The notes under the pieces are model-generated. The model was not told where the DNA came from and did no database searches. It was given only the letters and a program-made list of their open reading frames with translations. The translations under genes were made by a program, and so were the position numbers. Shown piece by piece: positions 11,825 to 23,202 of a stretch of DNA of 64,000 bases (positions are counted from its first letter, which is position 1; each line of letters opens with the position of its first letter). Origin of the DNA: Macrolepiota albuminosa (Eukaryota > Basidiomycota > Agaricomycetes > Agaricales > Agaricaceae); contig JAMWFC010000009.1 in NCBI GenBank assembly GCA_027475525.1, positions 1,612,001-1,676,000 on the forward strand. Direction: 5' to 3'.

Positions 11825-12386
11825 AATGCTTCTCCTCATGTGGTATCATGATGTGCTCATTGAAGGCCAAGCAGTGGGCAAAGGTATTGAAAAGTGGGAG
11901 CAGACAAAGCCTTTGTGAATATATTCACCACATTGTCTTTGGAAGAGATGCAGAGTAAGGTTAACTCATTAGATTGGGCATGTTCTCAAAGGAAATGATA
12001 CTTAATATTGACATGTTTCACACAAGCATGCAGTAGAGGGTCTTCAGAAAGAGCAATTGCTGAGTCATTGTTGCAGAATATTAGAGTGGGTTGATGTGTC
12101 AAGTCATGACCCATCCTTTTCAGCAGAGCCCAAAGCCATATGCATTCTTGAGCACTTTCAAATGCAGCCATATATTCCATCTCACAGAAGGAGGCTGCTA
12201 CTGTGTGCTGCTTTCTAATGGCCCAAGACACTGCACCCAACCCCAAACTCCACATATAACCACTGACACTGTGCCAGGTGTTGGGACAACTGGCCTAGTC
12301 CAAGTCAGTGAATCCACTTAGTTTGATGTTGAGGTTTTGACCACCAAGGTGGAACTGGAAGCTATGTGTGCCTTTCAGATAGCAGA

Positions 12387-12640
12387 TGTCAGGTTCCGCT
12401 GAATCGGGGGCTTTCCGGGAAAGCGACGCCCTTACGATGCGGACTTGATCTACGGATACTCGGNNNNNNNNNNNNNNNNNNNNNNNNNNNNNNNNNNNNN
12501 NNNNNNNNNNNNNNNNNNNNNNNNNNNNNNNNNNNNNNNNNNNNNNNNNNNNNNNNNNNNNNNTGTGGGGTCGGAGGGAGGGTCCCGGAGGGTGTTCCGG
12601 GGGTGTCCCGGGGTGGGCCCGGAGGGGAGGGGTCGTGACA
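12387..12640. mobile_element. Young LTR insertion containing the scaffold gap
   Basis: A GC- and CpG-rich segment starts TGTCAGG and ends CGTGACA, giving LTR-type TG..CA ends with the inverted repeat TGTCA/TGACA. It is flanked by the exact 5-bp direct repeat GCAGA (12382-12386 and 12641-12645). It interrupts the CpG-poor copia RNase H region. Because the 100 N inside have no reliable size, this could be a solo LTR or a full-length element collapsed in the gap. Confidence 0.75.
12464..12563. other. Assembly gap, 100 N
   Basis: Exactly 100 N, a conventional placeholder length. It sits inside the LTR-like insertion at 12387-12640. Confidence 0.99.
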
Positions 12641-13536
12641 GCAGACTAGATGGATTGCTGCATTCCAGTGGGAGGTAGCATAAGTATTGAGGTATTGCAT
12701 GAGCTGCTGTATGCCAAAAGCAATGTCAGAGCAAGTCAATATAGCTATGTACACTAGACAGCCAACAAGTTGTCTATATAGAGTATTCATTTAGCATGAC
12801 ACTCCTTCTGAGACAGGGAGTCATAATCTACATGCTGTAACTTTGTGTTGAGATCTATTGATAGCAATATGGGCATTGCATTTGACTGGCTGAATTGATG
12901 GACAATCCTGTTGATAAATGCTGTTTGTGAGAGTCTAACAGAGTTGTTGAGACGATCTCACTCTATTGCAATGCCTACCATGAAACAAGGGAGACCAAGA
13001 TCAGAAATTATCCATGCCTGGCACATCTGTGCCTTGAACCATTCATTCTCATCCTTGCTGCTTGCTATAGATAGAAAGTTGTTGACATGGAGCACTACAA
13101 TAACAGTGCCATAGTCAGTAATGCAATAAAAAATGCAAGACTCGCATGCCAGGTGTTGAAATCCCCAAAAAGCCATGTTTTTGTTCACTACCTGACTCCA
13201 GATTCTACCAGCTTGCTTCATGCTGTATAGCCCCCTCACAATCATCCAGACACAGTCCTCCTTACCCTTCTCCTCAAATACTTCTGGTTACCTCATATAT
13301 TGTACTTTCTTTTTCATATATAAGAATACTATTTTCATGGCAATTTGCATAGCATCCCAGCCCTTTGCAGTGGCCAGGTGTAGCAATACATGCCATGATT
13401 TATGTGTTCTGTGGGAGACATTGTTTTGGTATAATCACAACTATACTTCTGTTTATAATCCTGAAATATTAGTCTGACTTTGAACCTAACTGCATTCCCA
13501 TGTTTGTTACATTTGATTTTGAAGACTCAGAGTAGG

Positions 13537-14720
13537 ACATCACAACAATATGTGTCATATATTATACGGGAGCTCACTTGTGCTGTACCATATGTATCCA
13601 GTGGAGTCTGCTACACTGGAGTGGAGCAGTGCCCACAGTGCCATAGAATACAGAGCCGCAGATGTGTCACAATGTGCTGTATGACATGGTCCAGTGGATC
13701 GATAAAAGGCAGGCACACACATGCATATGCAGGCCTGGCAGATGCCAGCAGACACTAGTGGACGTCAATGTATGTCAGTGGCCACCAGTGGGCATCAGCC
13801 CACAAGTGAAAACCTCTATTGGCAGATGTCATAGCATAAATAAACCCTCCTCAAGGTTTCCCACTTCTCTCCTCTCTCCCTTCCTCCCCGCAATAACTCA
13901 AGGCTGTGTGCCTCCCCTTCTCTCCTTTTCCCACCCCCAATGCCAGTGTATGTCTATGAAAGGGCCCTGCAGATCTATGCAAGCCTATGCAAGCCATCAG
14001 CGGACATCCACGCAGACATACATCAATGGACTCAAACCTATGCAGGCCCACACAAGCCTGCACAGGGCACCAACAGACATTCACAGAGTATCTACTGGTA
14101 TCTGCTGGTATCCGTTAGCATTTGCCAGATATCCGCTAGTATCTGTCAGCATCCATGGAAATCTGTCAGCAACTCCCGGCATCATCCAGCATCAGGGCAG
14201 GAGAGAAGAAAACAGAGTGCATAGACATCTGCCACATGGGGTGGCGTCTTGGAGAGCATGAGGGGTGGTGGAAGATGGAGGTAGGGAGAAAGAGGGGGAA
14301 GGAGGAAGGGGAGGAGCATGGGTGTCTGCTGGTATGCCAGCGAATGTAGCAGATGTTAGATGTCAGGTCAGGGGAGAGGAGAGAAGTGGGGTGCATGTGG
14401 TGGACGGGGGTGGGAGTGGAGAGGATGGCACTGAGAAGAAAGAGGGGGAAGGGTGGAAGAGGGTGCATGAGTGTCCACTGTCTGCTGGCATGCCAGCAAA
14501 TAGTAGCTGACATCAGCATGTGAGCCAGCTGACATCAGCCAGTACAACCAGTCTCAGTGGTTCAGTGAAATATTTGTTTATTGATATTCAATATTATGTA
14601 CAGTGGTGGGTTCTACTCCTCCTACTCTACCTTAATGGGGTCTAATGGTGTGTTTTTATATGGGTGCATTTTGCTCTACATGTACATCGTACTGATCTGC
14701 AGTAAGCACCTGTGGTAGTT
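13537..14720 (+). repeat. Left inverted repeat of element X
   Basis: It matches the reverse complement of 30789-32017 plus 19245-19488. It carries many degenerate copies of GCAGATGYC/ATCTGCTGG-like words. An extra segment of about 90 bp near 14535-14625 is absent from the right copy. A long frame across 13662-14261 is not maintained in the partner repeat and is not considered a gene. Confidence 0.75.
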
Positions 14721-14989
14721 GATCCAACCAAAACTCTAGAAATTACTGAAGCAGGATAGGATGGACAAATTTGCACATGTGATCATTCCAGTGCACATGA
14801 CAAGTGACGATACACCAGGGCTGGCTACCTTTTTTACAAAGACCAGCATAAACATAGCCAGCCACAGTGTATTATCAACTAGTTATATGTACTGGAATAA
14901 ATACATGTGCAAATTCATCTATCTTATGCCACTGTAGAAATCTCTGGAGTTTTGAACAGATCAAATTCATGATGCTAGCAAACGTCAGC

Positions 14990-15600
14990 AGCCTGCTGCT
15001 ATTATATAATGTGAACTAGCAGGAGTCAAACCCACCTCTTGTGCACAATATAAAATATCAATTTATGAATATTCCATTGTACCACAGGTGCTTACTACAA
15101 GTCAGGATGGTGTTCATGTAGTGCACAAATGGACCCATATAGAATTTGAACAGATAGAGAATTTACTGCAACAGGTGCATCTGTATTGAATTGACAATAT
15201 TAGACTAATATTTATTTACACCATAAAAGTATACAGGAAAGAGGAAAACCATGGGGTGTAGTGGAATATTAGACTGATATTGATTTACATCATAGCATTA
15301 TACAGTAAGTGTCTGTGGTGTAGTGGAATATTTTCAATTGGTATTCCTTGTATCTTGCAAAAGGTGAGTTTGACTCCCCCTAGTACATTGACATCAAACT
15401 GTCGAGAATTTTTGACCACACACAGAATATTAGACTGATGTTTATTTAGACCATAGCAGTATACAGTAAGCATCAATAGTCTAGTGAAATATTGTTCATT
15501 GGTATTTATTGTGTCTTGCAGTAGGTGGATTTAATTTCTACTAGTGCATTGATATCAAACTGTCTGGAATTTTTGACCTGCTTAGCTAATTGTTATTTAC
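14990..15600. repeat. tRNA-derived SINE-like units in tandem
   Basis: Units contain a pol III A-box-like segment (TGTGGTGTAGTGG near 15312-15324, with relatives) followed about 50-60 bp later by a B-box-like segment such as GAGTTTGACTCC near 15365-15376. Plus-strand units at about 15265-15420 and 15425-15585 form a tandem pair of about 155 bp, with a partial unit before them. A minus-strand relative lies at 15010-15105 (GGTGGGTTTGACTCC on that strand). No acceptor stem pairs properly, so these are tRNA-derived repeats rather than tRNA genes. Confidence 0.55.
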
Positions 15601-15789
15601 TAAACTGTAAGATAAACAAAGTAAGGTTTGTCAAGCAATAAATCAAACTTCTTTTGTAATTTAAATAGGGTCACATGATATCTATTTTCAGAACTTGCTT
15701 CATGTAAAGTTCTCATCCATTTCTTTAATCCTCTATCCACCATGCCTAATAAAAAACTCCACCAATGGGTTGTTAATGCAGATATTTGA

Positions 15790-17579
15790 GTATTATACCT
15801 TGCTTTCAGAGGAGACCTGCATCAACTCAAAGCACAGCAGAAGGACCTGGTAAGATGCAAGCACTCCTGCCTAATAGACATGTACTAATAGTCGTCCTGT
15901 AGATTGACATGTGGTTGATGGTTAGGGAGGTCAAGAATGACAAGAAACTCCTCCTTGATGCCAGGAGAAGTTTTATCAATAAAGTTATCCTGCTACTCCA
16001 GAGCAAGCTTTCTGATGAGGATATGACCAGGCAGTTCTGCGAAGAAATGGACCCAGAGGAGCAGAAGGGAGGAAGAACTAAGTGGAGGCAAAGAACAACC
16101 TGATCCATTGACCAAGGCTGGTCTATTGATGGCACCGGCACAAGAAGACCGGATAGGTCATAGGCTGGCAGCAGGAGATTTGTCTGGTCCATCACCAATT
16201 TCAAAGAAGAGAAAATAACCAAGTTCTCCAGCAGCAGGAGATTTGTCTGGTCCATTGCCAAATCCCAAGAAGCCAAAATGGGTGACCTATATTAGTCAAC
16301 ATCCTTCTGATACCTATTGTCAACAGAAGGAGCAGGAGGACAAGGATGAGGATGAGGATGAAGAGGAAGAGAAAGAGGAAGAACAAGAGGGCAGAATACC
16401 AAAGGGAAATTACTGAAGAGATGCTGTTGGGCAGGTATCTGAGGACAGCATCTTGTCATGGGGGTCAGCACATCAACTCCTCTTGCCAATATTGCACAAG
16501 TAAGCAGCTACAATGTGTCAGAACAAAGGGCAGCACCGCATGCAATCCTTGCCAGCTTTTTCACAAACAAACATGCAGCCTGATAATTGTCAAGAAAACC
16601 ATCAAGCCTGGCAACAGGGGAAAGGGGAAACAACCACTGAGAAAGAAGTCAGTGACAATTATTGAGAGTGATGACAGTATGAAACTCTTTTCCTGCTCAA
16701 ATAGCTAACCAATAGTTAGCAGATGAATCAGCCAGTCCAATTGTGGGACCATCAAAACTATCTGTCCATCCATCCCAACCATTGACCTCCAACTGCCGAG
16801 CGGATCCTCTTCCAGTCAAGAGAAAGGGCAAGGAGCGGGCAATGGAGTCTAGTCACAGTGAAGACATTGTGGCTGGTGTAATAGCAGAGGTGGAGAGCCA
16901 TTTGGACAGGATGGAGAATGAGTTCCAGGAAGCATTGTGGAATGTTGGGGAGCAGGTGTGGGACAGGTTTGTCACAGCTAAGGACAGCTGGTTACCACAT
17001 ATTGAGGACTTCTTCTGTCACTACCAGACTCAAGCTGACACGCTCAGTAGCTGCATAGAAACTCTGCAAACCAATGTTTCTCTTGTGAGTGAGACGCTTG
17101 CATCCTACAATAGATAGATCCATCAGATGAAAGAGCAGATCCACTATATTCGAGATATGGTTGACACTTTGCAGAGTCAACTTCACATCTCCACCCATCT
17201 CTCCAGTCCATCAGCTCAGGATGATGTGGCAGTGTATCCAACAGGGCATAGTGGACTTGGACCTATTGTTGAAGAGGAAGAAACCACTCCTGACCCCACT
17301 GCTGATCAATCCCCTGCAACTGCTGATGTTTCCACTGGTAACACCTCTGCCCTTGCCACTGACCAATTCCATCACACCACTGACTTATTTGCTCTCACCA
17401 TTGCTTTGTCTCCACTTCAACAAACATTCTCAGGGACGTCTTCTACACAAACATTTCCGTCACCCTCTCAACCATCTTCCATCCCTCTGCCAGTCCCTGC
17501 TGAGGACCCTCTCCCTGGCCCAAGGGGCTGGGCTTGCAGCAACTCCCGAAGTAGTCAGCCGCTGATGCAACGGACCTGA
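15790..17579 (+). pseudogene. Element X gene relic: Cys6 zinc-cluster, coiled-coil protein
   Basis: Open segments in two frames line up as one protein. An N-terminal helical part (15909-16103) precedes a twice-repeated SGP-x-P-xx-KK-x-K basic motif (16165-16280) and an acidic stretch. A zinc-cluster-like block at about 16485-16580 has Cys spacing CX2CX6CX8CX2CX7C, within the Zn2Cys6 consensus. A basic segment (VKRKGKERA) comes next, then a helical region at 16850-17200 likely to form a coiled coil, and a Ser/Thr/Pro-rich tail ending at TGA 17577-17579. An in-frame TAG at 17116-17118 and a frame change near 16705 break it, unless the latter is an intron. DNA binding is inferred from the Cys pattern only. 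Confidence 0.55.
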
Positions 17580-17689
17580 TTATCTAGTCAACTTACTGAG
17601 AGATGGAAGACAACAGAAGACAAGTGAAGATAAATGGTTGATTATTTAACAATGATTTTTTTTATTATGATAGATATTGACATTGCTAC

Positions 17690-18450
17690 ATTTTTGTAAC
17701 ACTATAGTTTACAAAAATATAATATAACATTTCTCCGTTCTCCACATCAATGATGGCAGACTGGTTGAATGACCTTAGTGCAGCTGCTACTTCTTTTTGC
17801 TGGTGTAGACATATCAATGTATTGAGCTGCATCCTCCTGTAGCATTTGTACTTGAGACTTGCGGAGTCACTTGGAATTTGTTGACAATTGGTTAGGCAAT
17901 GCCTTGCACTTCTTTTGGTCTTGTAATGCTGGCCTTCCCTCACCTTCAAATTGGTCATTGTTCTCATCTTGAAGAATGTCAAGCACCCTTCGTGACACTC
18001 TATATCTAGAGGAACCATTACTAGGGCCATTAATTGGAGGGTCTGGATGGCTCCATCCTCTTTGTTGTAAGAGGTGGATGGTAGTGGCATCTACCACTGC
18101 TGTATCATCACCACATTCATGATGAATGGATTCATTGTGAGTGGACTTGTTGTGAGTGAAAGCTGATACAATTGGTTGGAATTTGTTGACCATGGATCTG
18201 TTGTGGTGCTGAGGCTGTGGAGTGTGCAGTGAGCATAAGACAGGGGTTCTTCCTATAAGTCAGGCAGTGGTGTGTGTAGTATACTAGGTGACAGGGGAAG
18301 TGTAGGCCCCAATTGCCACTCCAAGTTGGCTGCAGATCCAGTGACTAAAGCAGATCTGCCATCAGCGGCTCCATTATTAGCAATAGTCCTACTGTTGCCA
18401 TTGACTACTGCTGATGGTGGTTGGCCTTTGTTTCCAATTTTTTCCTCCAT
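17690..18450 (-). pseudogene. Unrecognised minus-strand coding relic in element X
   Basis: Overlapping minus-strand frames (18450-18253 and 18193-17867) encode polar, low-similarity sequence such as RYRVSRRVLDILQDENNDQF. It lies convergent with the zinc-cluster relic, about 110 bp from its stop. No family is recognised, and it may be an untranslated part of element X. Confidence 0.3.
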
Positions 18451-18819
18451 TTTTGCATGTAGCCTTACATGCTACTGCTGCTGCCACATTTTTTTCATGA
18501 TCAGCTTGGGTGCCGTACTTGGCAGCTACTGGCTGTTTGTGATGGTTGAGATAAACCATCTAGTGGAAGGTGTCATGGGATCCATACTGTCCTTCATGGT
18601 CTTTCCAGAAGTTCAGCAGACGCAATAGCTCAGGCCGACCAAGATTATGGAAATCTTGGAATATGAATCTAATAGAGAGGAGGAATACACATCGGACAAG
18701 TAATTTAATCCTTAGTTACTATAATTCTTGGCTTTTCCGTTGGTTATTTTTTGTCAAGATTAACCGTCCCGTTGTGCCGCTGACGAATCCATTATAAATC
18801 CGTTTGATCCGTTACCTCC

Positions 18820-19270
18820 AGTTGTGCACTAGAAGGAACATAAACTGACAATATTCTGCTAGACCACAGGACATTCTGTGAATTATACATAAATATCACT
18901 CTAGTAATTTCAATTAGTTTTGACAGGACTTAGGTCCACTAAGATTAACTGTCCCATTGTTTTGTTCTGTTCTGCCACTTGAACACAAAAAACCACACAC
19001 TATTCAATAATTATACAAGAGAGACTTAAACCCTTGAATTGTGCACTAGAAGGAATATAGACTGACAATATTCTGCTAGACCACAGGACATTGTGAATAA
19101 AATTACAACCTTACTTTGTTTATCATACTGTGTAGTAAATGACAATTAGTAAAATGAAGTTGAGTCATGTCTAATATGCACTAGTGGGATTTAAACCCGC
19201 CTCTTGTGCACAATATGAAATATCAATATATCAATATTCCATTGGACCACAGGTCCTTACCAAAAATCAG
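18820..19270. repeat. tRNA-like SINE-related units at the inner edge of element X
   Basis: Minus-strand segments contain A-box-like TGTGGTCTAGCAG (two copies, about 18865-18880 and 19075-19090) and TGTGGTCCAATGG near 19240. The last is followed on the minus strand by GGCGGGTTTAAATCCC, a B-box-like word. They resemble the units at 14990-15600. Confidence 0.45.
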
Positions 19271-19488
19271 TACAATGTATATGTAGTGCAAAAATGCAAC
19301 AGTATAAAAAGACACCATTATATATCATTAAGGTGGACTGTGACATCAGCTGGCTCACATGCTGATGTCAGCTACTATCTGCTAGCATGCCAGTGGACAG
19401 CGGACACTCACGCACCTTCTTCTGCGCTTCCCACTCTTTCTTCCCGGTGCCATTCTCTCCACTCCCCACCCCTGTCCACCACATGCAC
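19245..19488 (-). repeat. Right inverted repeat of element X, inner piece
   Basis: This segment is the reverse complement of the inner part of the left inverted repeat (14430-14715). It stops exactly at the Gypsy-B 5' end, and its continuation is found at 30789 beyond Gypsy-B. Confidence 0.75.
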
Positions 19489-20422
19489 TGATAGGACCCC
19501 ATACAGGATCAGCGCATCAACGGCAGGCTGCGGCAACGCGGCACGGGCTCGGGATACCTTAGCGCGTGCTAACTAACCAATTTTGGCAATATTTGACGGC
19601 CGCGCACGGCAAGAAGCAGATCCAATCAATGATAGCGCCGACGGCGGACAGAATGACAATTGACAGATGGCATCAGTCACTGACAACAGCGCTTAGCAAG
19701 AAGCCTGATGATCTATCAAAAACTGATGGGCAGCTTGGCGTTTGACCTTGGCATCTGACACCGCTTAGCGCCTCGATCTGGCGCCTGACACCGCTAAGCC
19801 TTTTGGACAGACAGAAGAGTGATGGATTGATGGTTTAGCTTCGCAATCTGCTGCCTGGCATCGCTAAGGGTCTTGAATGGATGGTAGGGATCTGAAACCG
19901 TTGGAGCTACCCCTATGAAATTTTCCAGTTTACCGCACTTTGGCAATGGTTGGTCACTGGCGACGGTGAACTCCTTGTAGTATATAAAGTACTTACCGAC
20001 TTGTACATAGACAGAGAACAATAGACCAGAGTTTACTACTCCCCTTTCTTCAGTCTTCCTTACGCTCAAGAGCTCATTTACGGTTGGCAATGACGAACTC
20101 ATCGGCAGTTGCAGACACTCGCCAACACTTGACACACTCTTGCCTTGCAACTACGGCAGGCATTATCGATGCTTAGACTTCGCTAAGCTTACCGTGCTCT
20201 TGCCGCTCACATTGCCATGTCACTTACCGCTTCTTTCATAGGTGCTTTACCTTAGCGCTTTACACTTGCCGACTTTCTTACTGACTTTTCCCTATTTTCA
20301 CAGGCGCGTTCTCTGGGACCTGCCTGGGACTCCTCACATCACTTATAGCGCGCCCAACGCAAGCAATTGGTACGGTAACACTATAGTTATATTTGTTACT
20401 GACCAAACTCTGGGCGTCATCA
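19489..20422 (+). repeat. 5' LTR of Gypsy-B (934 bp)
   Basis: It starts TGATAGGACC and ends GGGCGTCATCA. A TATA-box candidate TATATAAA lies at 19981-19988. It matches the 3' LTR apart from point changes, mostly at CpG sites, and a 191-bp segment (19799-19989) that is missing from the 3' LTR. Confidence 0.9.
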
Positions 20423-20425
20423 AAT

Positions 20426-20442
20426 TGGAGCCCACCGTGAGG
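20426..20442 (+). promoter_or_regulatory. Gypsy-B primer-binding site
   Basis: TGGAGCCCACCGTGAGG begins four bases after the LTR end and starts with the TGG expected opposite a tRNA CCA tail. Gypsy-C has the matching TGGAGCCCACTGCAAGG at the same place, which supports the call. The tRNA is not identified. Confidence 0.65.
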
Positions 20443-22645
20443 GATCTCTAGGGCAGAATTCCGCCAGAAACCCGTCTCCAGCGTAGGCGCCACCTGCTAG
20501 AACAGTCAGCAGAAGGCATAGCTCCTTCCCACCCATCAACTCCACAACCACCTGGTGCCTTACCAGGTCTCTCTCTTGCACAGGAACTACAGAACGCCAC
20601 TGTAGACGAATTTTCTGATCTCTTCTCACGTTCTTTCGACTTTAGTGCCGACAACCTCTTAGCGTCGCCGCTTGCCGTACCACAACCAGTTACCCCCATC
20701 ACTCCTCTAACACCACTTTCTCAACTCATTTCTCTTACCCCGTTGCCAACTCCTTCCCCACCTCCGCTAACCGAACTCGCCACCACCGTCGCCATGGAAC
20801 AACAAGTCCAGCGCATGCCGCCACGCAATCACTTCTCAGCACCGAAATGGGATGAGTCCAAGCCATGGGAGCTCTCCCAGTATTTCAAGGAATTGGAGTA
20901 TTTATTCAGGGATTGTGGCATTACTGACCACACACAGATGAAGGAGTATGCAGCAAGATACGTATCGTATGACACGGCAGAGACGTGGACAGGTCTTGCC
21001 GAGTTTTCCACCTTTGTCCCTGCCGCCCCACCCGTTCCAGCCCAAGGCGCTTTGTATGAAGGCTGGAAGATGGCAGTGATTCAGTTATACCCTGGCGCTG
21101 AGGAGGCTACCTGATACACAGTAAACGAGTTGCAGAAATTAGTACAGGAATCTTTTGACAACGGCACATCTTCACTTGGCACGTTCTCTACATATTACTG
21201 TGAGTTCCAGAAAATTGCTAAGTGGCTTCTGCAGAACGGCAAGCTCTATATTAATGAGGAACGTCGCCTATTCCAGCAAGGCATCCCGACTTCACTGTGG
21301 ACTTGTATTGCTCGTCGCCTAGAAATTGTTCATCAGACCCATCACCCAGACGAGCCCTATAACGTTGCCGACGTCTTTGAAGCCGGTAAATGGGTTCTCA
21401 AGGGGACAGACACTGGCGTTGGGCTGCAATGCGCTAGGACGAGCCCGCCACCTGAGCAAACTAACGGTATCATTCCCATCCCGCCTCCTATTGCCGACTT
21501 CATTAAGAAGGAGGATCTCAATGCTGCCGTTACCGCTGCTGTCGCTTCCGCCATGACTCGTATCGAAACTATGATTACCACCAATCTCGCTAACCAACCC
21601 GCTAATGTACCCCCATCTGGCCCTTGCCACTTCTGTGGGGAAATTGGCCACACTATGACTAGAGGACGCTGCGCAACCCTTGAAAATTACATTCGGCAAG
21701 GAAGGATTCGACGGGCTATCGACAGCAAGATAGTCCTCACCACTGGCGCCACCATCCCCAACTACCCGGACAAGAAGTCCTTCCATAGGCGCAACCCAGG
21801 ACAAATCGTTACCGGCACGCTTTCTGGCAACGCCAACCTCAACCCTGAACAGGCGACCCAACAGCAAATGATTCACGAGGTCTTACACTTCGACAGCGTT
21901 GGCGACCATCCTACTTTCTCGCGGGAAGAACGTATCGCCAAGCTCCAACAGGAGTTGGATTCGCTTAAGAATCAGGTCTTTGATGGGGTTGAAGTTAAGC
22001 AGCCTAAACAACCTCTTAAAGGATACAAGCCAATGCCTCCCGCTAGCAAGTTACCGACTCCTGCTCCTGCTGCACCGCCAGCCACCACTCCCGAACCATC
22101 GTCAACCGCTGCCGCTCCTGAACCGCCCTTGCCACCTCTCCATCCCTACTCAGGGATTCCCGACTGTTATCATGCTCCCGCACAACAAAACTTTGCCGCT
22201 CCTGAGAAGCGTCCTGAAGGAGGTTACCGACCTACCACGCCAATTTTTGACATAGAAAAATCCAACCACGTCTTCAACCGCATTATGAAAACCGCCGTCA
22301 CCTTGTCAGTAGAAGAACTTTGCAGTATTGCTCCCGACATCTGCAACCAAGCCAAGACGGCAGTTACTCCTCGACGACCCTTGGCAACAACCGTTGCTGA
22401 GGTTGATGAATTCGACGACGCGCTCCCTGGTTTTTCCGTTACCGTTGACTCTTTGGACGCTGAAGACTCTCCTGCCGACACCATTGCTAACGCCACCTCT
22501 GTGGACCCAGTGGAGACCTATCTTAGGTCATTAGACCATGGAGAAGACCCTGCAATCCTTACCGTCACTCAAGAATCGCACGCTATTCGCTCAGTCGCGC
22601 TAACCATAGACAATAAGCACAAGGTAGAGGCGATTGTGGATAGCA

Positions 22646-22799
22646 GGTCTCAGATCATTTCTATGGCAGCTGAAGTCGCTAACGATTTGGGCCTCATTTA
22701 TGACCCTACCGTTATACTAAACGGTCTCAGATCATTTCCATGGCAGCTGAAGTCGCTAACGATTTGGGCCTCATTTATGACCCTACCGTTATACTAAAC
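22646..22799 (+). repeat. 77-bp tandem duplication (1)
   Basis: 22646-22722 is repeated at 22723-22799 with a single T/C difference. Gypsy-D has one copy. The duplication shifts the protease frame. Confidence 0.9.
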
Positions 22800-23048
22800 A
22801 TGCAGAGCGCTAACGGTACAGTGGACAGATCCCTAGGCCTCGCCAAGAACGTGCCTTGCACCCTTGGCGACATCACGTTTTACCTCCAAATACACATCTT
22901 ACGTTCCCCGGCATACGACCTACTACTTGGCAGACCCTTCGACGTCTTGGCGTGATCAGTCGTCAAGACAGTTACCGACAATGAAACAACCTTAACAATT
23001 AGCGACCCCAATTCCGGAATCCGATGAACGGTGCCAACGTTCCCTAGG

Positions 23049-23202
23049 GGACAACAAAAAGGCGCCCGCGCTAAGCCCCCAGAGTTTACCGACCAACATG
23101 CCAACGAGCCTCCCCACCGGTGTTTGGACAACAAAAAGGCGCCCGCGCTAAGCCCCCAGAGTTTACCGACCAACATGCCAACGAGCCTCCCCACCGGTGT
23201 TT
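23049..23202 (+). repeat. 77-bp tandem duplication (2)
   Basis: 23049-23125 is repeated exactly at 23126-23202. Gypsy-D has one copy at the corresponding gag-pro/pol junction. Confidence 0.92.

Larger units (their letters stand above)
11825..13536 (-). pseudogene. Copia pol relic, distal half: RT and RNase H
   Basis: From high to low coordinates the minus strand reads VFKIKCNKHGN, the RT region GLYSMKQAGRIWS (usually LYGLKQAGR), and VLHVNNFLSIAS where the catalytic YVDD has decayed to HVNN. Then come the connection block LYRQLVGCLVYIAILTCSDI, the RNase H segment VSWAIRKQHTVAASFCEMEY, and a C-terminus with SSKDNVVNIFTKAL. These are standard Ty1/copia blocks in order. Stops and frameshifts are frequent. 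The region is interrupted by the insertion at 12387-12640. Confidence 0.8.

Noticed and set aside
13662..14261. A 199-codon frame in the left inverted repeat of element X
   Set aside because: The sequence is built of degenerate short repeats, and the frame is not kept in the matching right inverted repeat.
15300..15400. A functional tRNA gene
   Set aside because: A- and B-box-like words are present but no acceptor stem pairs and no anticodon arm is convincing; copies are tandem and diverged.
16201..16489. Hydrophobic minus-strand frames suggesting a membrane protein
   Set aside because: They are mirror frames of the Glu/Lys-rich and basic repeats of the element X zinc-cluster relic.
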